Origin: Chrysopilus asiliformis
Lineage: Eukaryota; Arthropoda; Insecta; Diptera; Rhagionidae
DNA length: 64,000 bases
Assembly: GCA_964034945.1 (NCBI GenBank)
Contig: OZ035961.1
Coordinates: 5,066,001 to 5,130,000 of the forward strand
Reading direction: 5' to 3'
Below the pieces are notes generated by a model. It did not search any database, was not told the origin of the DNA, and saw nothing but the letters and a program-made list of their open reading frames with translations. Both the position numbers and the translations under genes were made by a program. Below are positions 1 through 11,055 of the stretch, piece after piece. Each line of letters begins with the position of its first letter. Position 1 is the stretch's first letter.

Positions 1-121
1 AGTGTGTAGTAGTCAGGCGGGAGTGAAAGAGCAATACACCTCGGGATATTTGTTCTTACGGGTGGTCGGTCCTCACGAAGTTCCGATCTGTCAGAATCGG
101 GTGAAAGAATCCTAAGTGCAG
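1..121 (+). other. possible 5' noncoding exon
   Basis: The first 121 bases are less AT-rich than what follows and end in a strong splice donor (GCAG|GTAAGC, GT at 122-123). No ATG occurs in this stretch in any plus-strand frame, so if it is an exon it is 5' untranslated. One frame stays open from base 13 to the donor and would end in phase 1, the same phase as the downstream chitin-binding exons, but it lacks a start. It could be the leader exon of the gene at 31255-34737 or part of an unrelated transcript. A single good donor can also occur by chance. Confidence 0.25.
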
Positions 122-1762
122 GTAAGCATGCGGAATGGTCCTAAAATGACAATTTGACTTTGGTAATGTATGGCAGCGCCGCGTCTACGTTAATCGACTT
201 CGATGCGCGTTCCCAAACGGATTCCTATCGCAATGCGCGTCGGTACTAACAGTGAAATTTTGTTGTGTATGTAAAGTCGCAAATCTTTTAGCTAACATTT
301 TGTCAATAAAGATTTTTTCGCAATTTGTGGATAAAAAACATGTTCATTTGTCTTATAAAAAGTCCAAAAAACCTGTAATTGTAATAATGTAAACCCGATC
401 AATTTATTGTTCCAATTTATATTAAAAAAATACAGCAAAAATGGCAACACAAGAATAATATGCAATTGCATGGATCACTTTTTCCGTGTATATTTGGAGA
501 TATACGAAACTTTAGCTTCATAATTAAATTTGATCGAACTCGATTTATGACTTTAATACCTTTCGATTTTTCTATTTTGAAATTGCACGTGAGACCGTGA
601 CTACATTGATGATGATCGGATTAATAAAGAATTGTCTTAAATCGAATTGCAAGAAGAATTTTAGCAGTGCGATGTAGAAGTAATAAAAACGGAGTCATAG
701 CTAAGCTAAACACCAAGTTGTCGAAATAAATTTAATAGCAAGAAATCACTTGATCGCAAGCTCTATATCGAAGATTTAAGCAAGAAAAGACGTTAATTTA
801 ATTGGTTTCAAGGTTGTCCTCTCCTTCTTCTTGTTGTCTAACGATTGAAATATTTGAAATCTGATAGACATCGTTTTTGTATTGATTGTTCATGGCGTGT
901 TTCATAAAATAGATATAAAAATATTCTTCTTTATATATTTTTTTGCATTCAACATTGCGTTGAAGAAAAAAAAATCGCGAGTTGGTTATTTCAAGGAGTG
1001 AAATCAGAGACAAGCCTATCTAAGATATTTTCTTATTTAAACAAATTAATAAGAAACGAAGAAAAAACCATGATTATGTTTATGACTTGGCAAATGAAAT
1101 CAAATTAAGTGTCCATCACATTTTTTTTTGCATTACTTTTGAAGATTTTATACTTTTTGCGTTAGATTCGGGGAGGTTGAAATCAATTTTGGAGTCCCTT
1201 TGTTTGGATTTTTGATTTAGACAACGACCAGATTGTTGTCGGAGTATCAAAAATCGGCCTCCAATCAATCGCCAGATATTAAATATTTGTTTAAAATGGC
1301 TCTTTTTTTTCTTTAAAATGTTTACTGATAGATCATTTTGTTACCGTTTAAAAAAATTTGCCCATTAATAAACTTGACACAATATTTCAAGGTGTCGATG
1401 GTTATAAAATCTGCTAACTGATTTCGTTGTCAAAATTGGTTAAATTTATTTAAACAAGAATGTGGAATAGAGTTTAGTTCATCGAAATAAAATCGTGGGA
1501 TCTGATTTTATTGGGCAATAAAATCGTTCACAGTAATAAAACGAAGTTATAGCTATTAAAAAATATTTATTATAATTTAATAATTTTGATATTCGGTGAC
1601 TTTTTTATATTAAAGGTCGGAAAACATTTAATTAAAACATGTACTCGTATATATGTGTGATAAGCCTTGTTCATTTCGTTGCAGAGTATCGAAATTATGT
1701 GTACAGTGAAACCTCTGTTTATGAAATTCTTTTGACGTCAAAAAATCGGTAGGCTTAAGTAG
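122..1762. other. noncoding AT-rich DNA, nothing recognised
   Basis: I see no convincing coding frame, repeat pair or inverted repeat here. If the leader exon at 1-121 is real, this would be the start of its intron. Confidence 0.5.
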
Positions 1763-2152
1763 GGGCTACATCTATCAGTTTTCCATTAGTTTTTGGGAAA
1801 CTGATGGAAAACTGATTGGTGTGAACGTAAAATCAGGCGACTGATGGGCAACCACGAAAAAAATCGTGGGCAGATCAGTTTTTCTAACAAACTGATACCC
1901 AACTGATTGGTGTGAACGTTCACGTCAGTCGCGTCAGTCGTATCGCATCAGAACAGAATCAAATTTTATTTTTTGAACTTAATGCAAGAATAATGCATAA
2001 ACACGTTCTCGCTTTATTATTCACCCGCATTTTTTTTAAATCTGCAATGAAAATGAATAGAAACTTTTCACAAAAAACTGTCCGTCGCAACTGATAGATG
2101 TGAACGCTTAACTAGATGTAAAAAACTGATGGAAAACTGATAGATGTGGCCC
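1763..2152. mobile_element. MITE with GGGC...ACATCTATCAG termini
   Basis: A roughly 390-bp element has imperfect terminal inverted repeats of about 30 bp. The left end reads GGGCTACATCTATCAGTTTT and the right end, reverse-complemented, reads GGGCCACATCTATCAGTTTT. The interior is filled with degenerate copies of ACTGATGGAAAACTGAT and GGTGTGAACGT. A TTAA lies just outside both ends (1756-1759 and 2158-2161), compatible with a TWA duplication of the PIF/Harbinger type, though the exact boundary is blurred by a few bases. It has no coding capacity. Confidence 0.55.
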
Positions 2153-2214
2153 GCACATTAAGGAAATTGTAGACCTTACAAGTTGGCTTCAAAAAAATTG
2201 AATATAGGAAAAGC

Positions 2215-2470
2215 GAAACATATCGATCCAATCTATTTAGTTTCGATGTATGGAAGAGTTATGCAAAACCGTATTCTAAAATTTTTTTTGTATTCATGGG
2301 TTTTTCGATGTGGCGCACCGCAAAGAACTTCTTTATTTTGGGACAAAGAATGGTCGAATTGAATTCAGATGTATGGAAGAGTTGCGTAGAATGGTATTCT
2401 AAACAATTCCTATGATTTTTAATTTTCCGATTTAACGTTCCGTTTTCAAAAAGCAATCTCCAAAAAACAT
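2215..2470. repeat. dispersed repeat, family B fragment
   Basis: This stretch holds two tandem diverged copies of the module 'GATGTATGGAAGAGTTATG ... TATTCTAAA'. The same module recurs at 17410-17620, 22445-22570, 26393-26600, 48609-49044, 49940-50250 and 52230-52360. The best complete copy (48609-49044) has terminal inverted repeats, so this is probably a broken internal part of that MITE family. Confidence 0.4.
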
Positions 2471-4559
2471 TTTCATTTGTGTGGGCGATGCTGGAGGAGA
2501 TGGACCCATTTTGCTCATCAATGAAGTTACCGTTTATTCTTTTTTTTTAGAGACTCTCCTATGTCAAATCTCAAGTTCTTAGTTGAAACACTGCGTCCGG
2601 AATCGTATCAGTTAGAATGTTCTATCCCGTATAGTCCGCAATTTTTTCATGAGTTTTGATACACACTGATAGTTCTTTTCGGAAGCTTTTTCATTTAAGA
2701 CCTCACAAGGCCACTTTTTGGACAAAATGGCGTCTGTTCGAGTACATATTGCACTGTCATCGGAGTTACGTATGTGGCAAAATTTCAAGCCAATCGGATG
2801 AATGTAAGTTGGTCAAAATTTGATTACGAGATTTGGCCCTAACAAAAAATGCTTCGGTTTATGAACAGCCTGCAAGAAACAACTTTTTCTTTTATATTCA
2901 CTGAGTGCGTGTAAAAAGAGAGTAAAAAAAATTGATCTCTCATTGCGAATAACTTCAGGTCTTCTTTTTTCGCAACTCGAAAGTATTATCATTCGTCATG
3001 GATATCCATAACTAAAAGTTTCTCGATATTATCCTCGAAATCCTCGATAACTCAAAGTGCCGTTGGTCCCCATCAACTCCGACTCATCGAGGTTCGACTG
3101 AATTCGCGATAAATTTCACCATCAAATTGATTCAAATTTTGCTAAAATACTCTGATCAAAAACTTTCTCTTAAGGCTTCACCCAATTTTTATCATTTTCG
3201 ATAATTTGTTACCCATAATAATCCTCAAAAATTTCTAGACATGAAAAAGTCTCTTGGGTTTTTCTTACCTTTACGATACGATTTATCAATTGCTCAAGGC
3301 AAATTCAACAAATTATGTTTAATTTTTTTTTTCGTTTCGACTGACAAATTTTCTCACACGTCAAATTGACTTTGTGCGGTGCAAAAAACCCAAAGCATTT
3401 CGATTTCGCTGAGTCGTGTCGTGTAGGAGGTCTGATCTGTTCGGATTATAATATTATATACAGCATGTGCTGAAAAAATTGTCCAATTATCGGAAGAAAA
3501 ACACCATCAGATCATCGAAACTGTTCAACATGACCCTGTCGTCTGATGATGGCTCAAAGTAATTGAATGGAAAAATTGATGGTAAGATTGATTTGATGAT
3601 ATACCTCCCTCCCACTGCTGCCACAGTTTTTTTTTAATGAAATTGATCCGCATTTTTCTGCAGTTTTCGGTGATTTCCATTGGGCACAGGGGAAGAAATT
3701 TGGATTTCCTACCATGCCTTAATTCCTGGCATACCATCATTCCACTCCAATAAACTGATCAATTTATCACAATGACTTGATGCGATGATTACACCGATGA
3801 TTATCACGATGACGGTTCGTGATGTTGAGGTGATGATGAAAAATGTTCAGATGCAAAGCCTTCAGGATCGATCCTCCTTAAGATGTCCGACTTTGGGCCA
3901 AGGTTAAATGTTCTCCATCGATTTTAAAGTTCGGGTCGTTTTTTTAGACTTCGATATGATATAAAATATCGATTGCATTTAGCATGATCGTTTTGTGATT
4001 AATTTAATGATCACCAATTCGAATTCGATTTGGAAATTTCATTTGAAAACCACAAATCAACAATTCGAAAAAAAAATTTCCCTCTTAGATAAATCGCAAC
4101 AGATGGAAAGAGTGTAAAAGGTTTTCCGTTGAATTATGGGCAATAATCAATCTTATGCTAGAGCAAAGTTTTTTTTTTAAATTGATGTTTATTATTTATC
4201 TAGATCGTTTCCTTGGATTGCATCATAGTTAGCCAACGTGCCAAGTTCCTAATTCCGTCAGAGATAAAAAATGCTGTAAGGTAACGATTGTCGTGATTAG
4301 TTAAAGTGAGGAAAGGTGCTACTATTCTTGGTGGTGATGCGATTTGTTTAGAGAGTATTATTGATGGAAAAATCAGTTGAAGGTTAATGCAAGTTTGAGA
4401 TATCGAGTTCTAGTAAAAGACCAAAGTGTGGAAAATTATATTATCTTTAACATTTGTCATACATCAAACTAGCGTTGAACATCGATTGCCGATATTGTCG
4501 AAATATCGATGGTTTGGGTCCGATATTTGACTGCTATCGATGGTTTGGCGTCGATATTT
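2471..4559. other. noncoding, one short repeat
   Basis: There is no supported gene. Bases 2700-2880 match 41880-42010 (see the entry there). Around 4480-4560 the motif CGATATTT/ATCGATGG is repeated degenerately. Nothing else was recognised. Confidence 0.4.
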
Positions 4560-4960
4560 TTCTACCATAGGTCAGGTTCGATGGAAATCATCTAAGCTCG
4601 AAAAAGGCAACATAATGCGCTAGCTTTTTGAAGCCAGATGTCATACGTCATATTTGCCGGAATTAGCCAAGATATCCCTGATAATAATGGCTACCTTTGC
4701 TTATTTCAAAGGTAGGCCAGATGTCACCAAAGCCAAATTTTTGTCAAATGTGGGAAAAATTTTAATTATTTTCACTACTTCCGCGGAAGAGTTATTTGCA
4801 CTATTTCGTCCTTTAAGGATAATGGAATGTTCTGTTGGGATAACGTTCATTATTTTCCTCAAATTTTCCGGAAAAAATATCATCTGGAGGTTTTAGGGAT
4901 GAATCAGATTCCGACATCACTAAGTCGGTAAGGATAACATTATGTTAGGAACGTGGTTAT
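4560..4960 (-). repeat. dispersed repeat related to the 121-bp tandem unit at 40989
   Basis: Read on the minus strand this shares long stretches with 40989-41322 and with the right flank of the mariner-like element at 41877-41900. Shared landmarks are CCTCCAGATGA, GGAAAATTTGAGGAAAA, CGTTATCC and AAGGACGAAATAGTG. The open frames on both strands here are by-products of the repeat and are not genes. Confidence 0.45.
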
Positions 4961-5221
4961 CCTTTTCATCGGCCTATTGAAAAACGTCAAATTTTTCGCA
5001 AACGCCAAACTCCGAGTAAATCGGGAAAAACAAAATTGTGACCAGTTAACAGACTTTTTTCAAAAGTGGATAGGATCGCTCCATTCCAGAACCAAACATC
5101 CCTATAAAATTTCTAGTTCAAGTAATTTTTGAGAAATCTTGTACGCAGACTGAAAGACAGACTAATAGGAAAATGTTTTTTTAGACAAAATTAAGACTTC
5201 GTATAAGATAGTAAAAAGTCA

Positions 5222-5290
5222 GTGTGGTTCAATTAGTAAAACACTTAGGCCGCAAGCAGGTGGTTCATGGTTCAAATTTCACCTGCGGCG
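5222..5290 (+). repeat. tRNA-like head, possible SINE
   Basis: The sequence has an A-box-like segment (GTGGTTCAATTAGTAAAAC, 5224-5242) and a B-box-like segment (GGTTCAAATTTC, 5269-5280) about 30 bases apart. This is the spacing of a pol III internal promoter. I could not fold a full cloverleaf, so a functional tRNA is unlikely; a decayed tRNA-derived SINE head is the better reading. A diverged hAT-like MITE starts immediately downstream. Confidence 0.3.
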
Positions 5291-5300
5291 CTCTCTTATT

Positions 5301-5610
5301 CAAAGTAGGGCCGTTGGGTCGGAGACGGGATAAAATTATTGCTTTAGGAATCAGAGAAAATTTGTTGACTCCAGCTCCGAACTACTTATTTTATCTCCAT
5401 TGGCCATGTTGTCACTTTAATTAGATCAAACCGCAATGTTTTGCAACCAAAAACAATGTTTAATTTGGGGTTTGAGGTGATTTAATGATTTTTTTAGCCG
5501 AATGAGTCGGAGTTAGGACTTCTAGACTTTCAGGAGTCGGCGTCGGATATTCTAAAATTTCAGGAGTCGGAGTCGAAGTGAAAGGTTAACTTACCGACTC
5601 CGCAGGCCTG
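5301..5610 (-). mobile_element. diverged hAT-like MITE (family D)
   Basis: This is an inverted, roughly 75%-identical relative of the well-bounded element at 16431-16756. Shared blocks include GACTCCTGAA, TTTTAGAATATCCGAC, AATCATTAAATCACCT, GGTTGCAAAACATTG and GGCCAATGGAG. The outer termini are eroded and no target duplication is visible, so this is an older copy. Confidence 0.5.
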
Positions 5611-8185
5611 ATTTTAAGTCAACTCAATTGGCTTTCATACGATTCGTGACAGTTACAGTTTGATGCTAACAACTTTATCTGTCTAGATCGCCTGCGCTGT
5701 TGATGGGTTGCAACGAAAAACCACACAAATGTTGCATTCATTAATAGTTCGCAATTATGTTTCAAGATAAATCAGTGAAAACTCAACTGATATTCATTAA
5801 CACGTTGGCTAACATGTGAGTCACCGGTGTACACACACTATTGTCATTACCGTCAGTTTCTCAAGTTCCATGGTTGAATGCAGTCGCTCGTGCGGTACAA
5901 AGGGGGTTTTTTTTGTCCGTTATATTTTATTCGATTCGTTCGTTTTTGTCTGTATTGATCTTGTGTTCACTGGTGACTCACAAAGTACAGAAATGATTTT
6001 TGCGTTTTTTCCCAGTGTATACTAGCGGAGTAAGCGTTTTTTTGGCTGGTAGCCAACGTGTTAAAACAATTTTTTCTAACTTAATTAGGAACTTAAGGTT
6101 TTAAATGTTCAACAGCTTTTATCGACTTTAAAATGATTTAATTTTTTTTATAGATATTACATGAAAAAAAACGACACCATACAACGTAGTGAGACTTATT
6201 TCTATCATGCCAAATATGACTCCAGGGATTTTTTTTGCAAACTTTGTAATTACGTTTGTATTGTACGCCAATCAATTAATTACAAACGAAAATGTTTCAT
6301 TTAGTATCACACCTTAATGTCGAGGTTAATCCATTTTATACAAACTGTAAATCAATAATAATAATTGCCAATCACTACTGATTTATAAAGAAGTAAATTT
6401 TTTTCCCCAATAATCATGCTAATTGCCAGTTCTATATACTTCAAATTAACCATATTACAAGACATTCTTCCTATTGTCAGACTGACCTTGCATGTCAGCC
6501 GAAACATTGTACGCCACCATTTTGTACAACTTGTAATAATAATATATGCTGCTGTATAGTTAGGTATATTTTATTGTACACAGAAAGAACGTTTTTTGGA
6601 TAACAAATCTTTGCTGAATGTCTCACGATCTGCGGCAATATGCCTTCCAGCGTCATTATGGACATCGGCGAAATGCTGGTTGGCTGGCTTGCTCCAAATC
6701 TTTCATGGCCAAGACCCCAAACGCAGAAGAACAATTCTCAATAGAAATCTCAAGTCAGAGACCATAAGTTAGGCCTTCTGTGGGTAACCAAAAAAAAAAC
6801 CGGACGTCATCATCGTATAATTGGCCTCAATATTGCAGTAGTTTCCCTTCTTAAATTAGGATCATAGAATACCATAATTCAATCGTGGCGATGACGTATT
6901 TTGGTTCGGTGTTCGCTACACATCTGAACCGATTTGCGAAATTAACCTTTAATCAAGGCTCCACAAATCGTTTGGTTGATTTAGCGACGGCGAGGCGGCA
7001 ACATTCGCAAAGTCACTAAAATCCAAAATGAATCCAAACATAAGCGATCGATGATAATTGTAGCATTTTGCTGAATGTCTACAACCAAAACCAAACTGTA
7101 ATTGAACGCGAGAAAACATTTCCTCCTTCAGCATCCCAGCTGCGATCGGTCGGCATAATCTCACAGTTAGCAACTTTACTCGTTATGTAAGAAAAACATC
7201 GACTATAGTTGTCTATTGGCTACATATAAAAATGCTAAAGATCGCCCCCAGGAGCAGTGGTTTTGAACCTGAAGGGGAATGATGATATGTGGCATCGATT
7301 GGAGGCTTGGTTTATTGCGAAGTACTATAAGATGAACCTCCAACGAGATGACGACCGTCGTCTATAACGGTCGGAATGAAAGGCTGCATAGCACAGTACA
7401 AGGAAGGAGGAGTGACTCGACAACATTCCGGAAACGTTTTAGTGAATGGAAGATACATTACAAATAGTACTTGATCTATTTATTATCACGAGTATTTCGC
7501 ATCCATGTTTGGAGAAAGATCGTATTTGAAAAGCTCTACAAAATGTCGGTTCAAGGTACATAGCAATCATTCATAGAAGGTAAAACCATAAAATTTAAGT
7601 ATATTTAAGAAAAAAAAATGTATGAATTTGTGGGAGCTGTTTAACATTCACTATAATAACTTATCCAATTGACTTTGATCAAGTTTCAAATAAACCCAAT
7701 AAATTATAAATGTCTGAAGGTTTGAAATTTTAAATTATTTTTTCATTCCTTGATAAATAATAACGCATCAAACTTGTCAAAATCTCATATGAAATTTGTA
7801 ACAAAAATAGCAGGCAATGAAATTAATATAAAAACGCACAAAAAGGCATAAATTGGGCAGTTTAATCGGAACAATTAAGGTGCCACACCCCTGACTTTGC
7901 ATTTTGACGGATTTTGAAAAGTTTCAATCGCCAAAGGAAAACCTCGTCTTCTGGGTCATTTATTGTAAATTTAGCCCCTATATATAACTAGAAAATGTGT
8001 TTGAATCGAGATAAAAAAAAAAACTGGTCGCCGCACATGCGCCAAATCGAAAATTCAAACGGACATTTAATCGGTTTTCTAAATATTATTGCACGGACGG
8101 CGGTATAAAAAAATCTGCGACCAAGTAAACCAGAAGGTGAACATTTTTTTGGGCATTTTTTTTAAAATTTGTTCACGTTTTTTTT
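5611..8185. other. noncoding, nothing recognised
   Basis: There are only short frames without recognisable domains. A somewhat GC-richer, apparently single-copy patch lies at 7230-7450, but no splice-bounded coding exon could be supported. Confidence 0.4.
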
Positions 8186-8741
8186 ACTTTCCTCTGCTAT
8201 AAAAAGAAAGTATTGCATTCATTGACCGATACCGACTCGAGAACGGGAGTAGATAGACACTTTTTGATCAGCACAAAATCCATTTCAGGCAAAATTATGT
8301 CCGTGCATCTGTTTGTCGGTCAGTCCGTTTTGCATATCTTAAATAAATAAAGAATGCTAGCTCAACGGTTTGTAAAAGTTTTAAGAAAATCGTAGTTTTC
8401 TATCAACTTTTGGAAAAGTGACGTTAGCTATAACGGGTACCTCCCACAGATCTTTTTTTTTTTAAAAATTTCTCGAAAACTATGAGGTGTTGAGAAAAAA
8501 GGCATATAATCAAATTGAAAGAAAACCTGCATTTTTGACTGCCAAGGATTACTTGGAAAGTATGAAACCATCTACTGGCTTCAAAAAAAAGTCTACTGAT
8601 CTCTGGTATCCGACTTTTTCATGATGGCAGTCAACGTGTTAACGATTTTTATGTGTTTTTCACGGTTCTCGAGATATTTCAAACAATATTTTTTTCACAT
8701 ATTTTTTCTTTTTTCCGAAACTAAATATTGCAGAGGAAATA
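8186..8741. mobile_element. family A MITE, CCTCTGC terminal repeats
   Basis: Left end ACTTTCCTCTGCTATA and right end TATTGCAGAGGAAA form a short inverted terminal repeat around a roughly 550-bp AT-rich body. The body includes AAATCGTAGTTTTCTATCAA and TTTCTCGAAAACTATG. A second copy spans 57485-58344, where it carries a nested insertion. Parts of it also occur inside the foldback at 42354-44193. It has no coding capacity. Confidence 0.45.
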
Positions 8742-10783
8742 TTGTGTTTATCACAACTGATATTTATTTGTGGTTTTAAAATTTTTAGATTTTTTTTACA
8801 TTATTTAAGGGGTACTGCAACTAGAGCTTCACACTTTTATTTATCAGACCCACTGCTATTCATGGGTTATCAGGTGTTATCAGACCCACTGGTGTTGATG
8901 GGTTGCAAAGCTTGCAATGGTTGCAACTCAATTAAGGGTTCATAATGTAAAACGGTAAATGCGGGAGTGACAGGAAAAATTATTAAGAAGCATTCAATTT
9001 GACTATATCACCATAAAATACCTGAGAACAATAAAGTCAGGCGTGATTTTGCTAAACAGTTTTATTTTTCATGAAGTATTTTCGAATTGAAATCGTGATT
9101 TGAAAATTATAAAGAATTTTGCCACCATTTTATTTTAATTGCTTAAAATTCTGTCAAAATTCTTTATAAAGGAATTTATAGAGAATTTTGCCAGAATTTT
9201 AGACAATTTAGGTTTGCTGGGTTTAGTATTTTGAAAAGCCAGCATAGAAAATCGTTTTACAGCTTAGAGTAGTTAAAATATCAATCGCGTCACTATTCGA
9301 TTGCCACCTTTCTTGGGTGCGGTAATGTTTTGTTACAGTGAAACTGTTTTGTCAGTATTGCGCTTTAGCCTCTATAGATTGTCTCAATGGTGACTCCCTA
9401 ATCCTAATCCCAAACCCAATCCCAGCAACAAGTATCTGTAATATTGTTTTTGTATCTATTTAAACTAAAGCTAAACTGTCTGCCAATGTTTTGATATTTT
9501 TTTTCCTTGTTTTTTATGCTGCACGCTTTCAAAGAATTGAACTCGGGCATAAAATAAAGGCCTCCAGACAGCATTATGCTGTGCTAACATAACATTTCTC
9601 AAACAATAAACGAAAGGTTTGATTTCTGCACGAGACTAACGACATTTTCGATTTCGCATTTAAGTTTTCATTTTTTTTTTTTTTGATATGGTTTTATGAG
9701 GGTTAGGGAGGTTCGATCTAATTTGATTGAATTTTTCACAGTGAAATGGGTGGGTGCGGCTTTCTATATAAAAATTGACTTAATAGGAAAAATATTACGT
9801 GATTTTTTTTCGTTCGTTTTTGTTGGCTTTAAGCTTAGTTTCTTAATAATGGTCTCGTCGTCATCAGGCCGGACTTGACCCTTTGATCGTTTTTTTTTGT
9901 TTACAAATCGACACAATACATTTGAAATTGGCGCGAGTTAACTTTTTTGCTTGGAATTTGTAATAATTCTGGTGCAATTCCATTCCAAAATTTATATTTA
10001 TCGTAGGCACATTTTAAAATTTAGGTCATCGTAGTCAACTGGCGATTATCTTTTTTCGACTGCATTTCAACTTGTTCAACTAGTTTAGCTGTCGTGGATA
10101 AATGTGGGACAACCCTTCCAACTATCAGCAGATCCTTTTGCGGTGCCACAGACGATATTTTGTTAAGAGCCGTTTGGTAATTAATGACAGCAACAGCTAA
10201 TATTGATTGTATCTTAAATATTTTGTCAGTAGCATTCTTTAGATTTGCATTGAAGTTATTTAGGACCTCAGGCTACATTAATGTTTTAAAAAGTTAACTC
10301 TGTGCACCTTGTATCTATCAGATAATAAATTTTCGTTGAGTTCCATGGCGAAGAGTTTTCAGAGTGTATGTTTGGTGCTGACATGTGCCGATTTTTTTTA
10401 GATCGTTTTACACTTTTGTAAATATTCGACCATAAAATCAAAAATTCAATAAATTGTAGTAAAATATGTTGAAAATGCAGTAATTCTTGTCTATATCTTT
10501 GTTGTTAATTGACTGAATTTTTAGCTCGGGACTGGTCAAACGAGATGAAGACTTTTTAGCATGAATTGAATGTACCAAGATCAAAATGTAGGCATGTCTA
10601 TTTTTTTTTATTGTCAATAAAGCAGCATAAAATATAGATATTTACTTTGCAAACACAGCAAACTTGAGCTTTTCGAGATAAAGAACATCAAAAATGAAAC
10701 AAGAGAAATTAAGAACGATTTGTTGCACGTGATACTAAAGATCATAGTATTTTGTTACCGAAATCTTATTTGGCAAACTAGTA
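8742..10783. other. noncoding, nothing recognised
   Basis: AT-rich DNA without a supportable gene. Around 8830-8935 the phrase CAGACCCACTG / GATGGGTTGCAA is locally repeated. Confidence 0.4.
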
Positions 10784-11055
10784 CATTCAGAAAAATGGAG
10801 GCTAACTCGACGACCTACATACGGCGTAATTGGCCTCGGGCAGGCGCGCGTTCGCCTGCATGTGGGCAAGTAAAACTGAGTTGACCTGCAGTCGGAGAAA
10901 TTCTGAAATTAAGCCACCAGCAGGTGAAGTAGGGCATTGGGAGCTGCACGAGTTGACCTTAGATAGGTTAACTCTGACCGCTTGCTGGCTTACAGACACC
11001 TCTGTAAGGTCAGAGTTAACCTGACAAAAAGTTGACCTGGACATTTTTCTGAGTG
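10784..11055 (+). mobile_element. 272-bp MITE, copy 1 of 3
   Basis: This is one of three copies of identical length (272 bp), well over 90% alike, the others being at 27475-27746 and 55741-56012. Termini are CATTCAGAAAAATG and, reverse-complemented, CACTCAGAAAAATG. It is flanked by the dinucleotide TA (10782-10783 and 11056-11057). An internal 15-bp inverted repeat, AGGTTAACTCTGACC (10965-10979) / GGTCAGAGTTAACCT (11008-11022), is surrounded by several TTGACCT motifs. Open frames on both strands are fortuitous. The superfamily is unresolved: the CACT start and short duplication recall CACTA/EnSpm-type ends, but no transposase is present. Confidence 0.75.

Noticed and set aside
10802..11044. 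80-codon frame repeated in three places (also 27521 and 55650 regions)
   Set aside because: It is inside the 272-bp MITE; repetition reflects the transposon, the frame is not open equally in all copies and has no ORF-like conservation.
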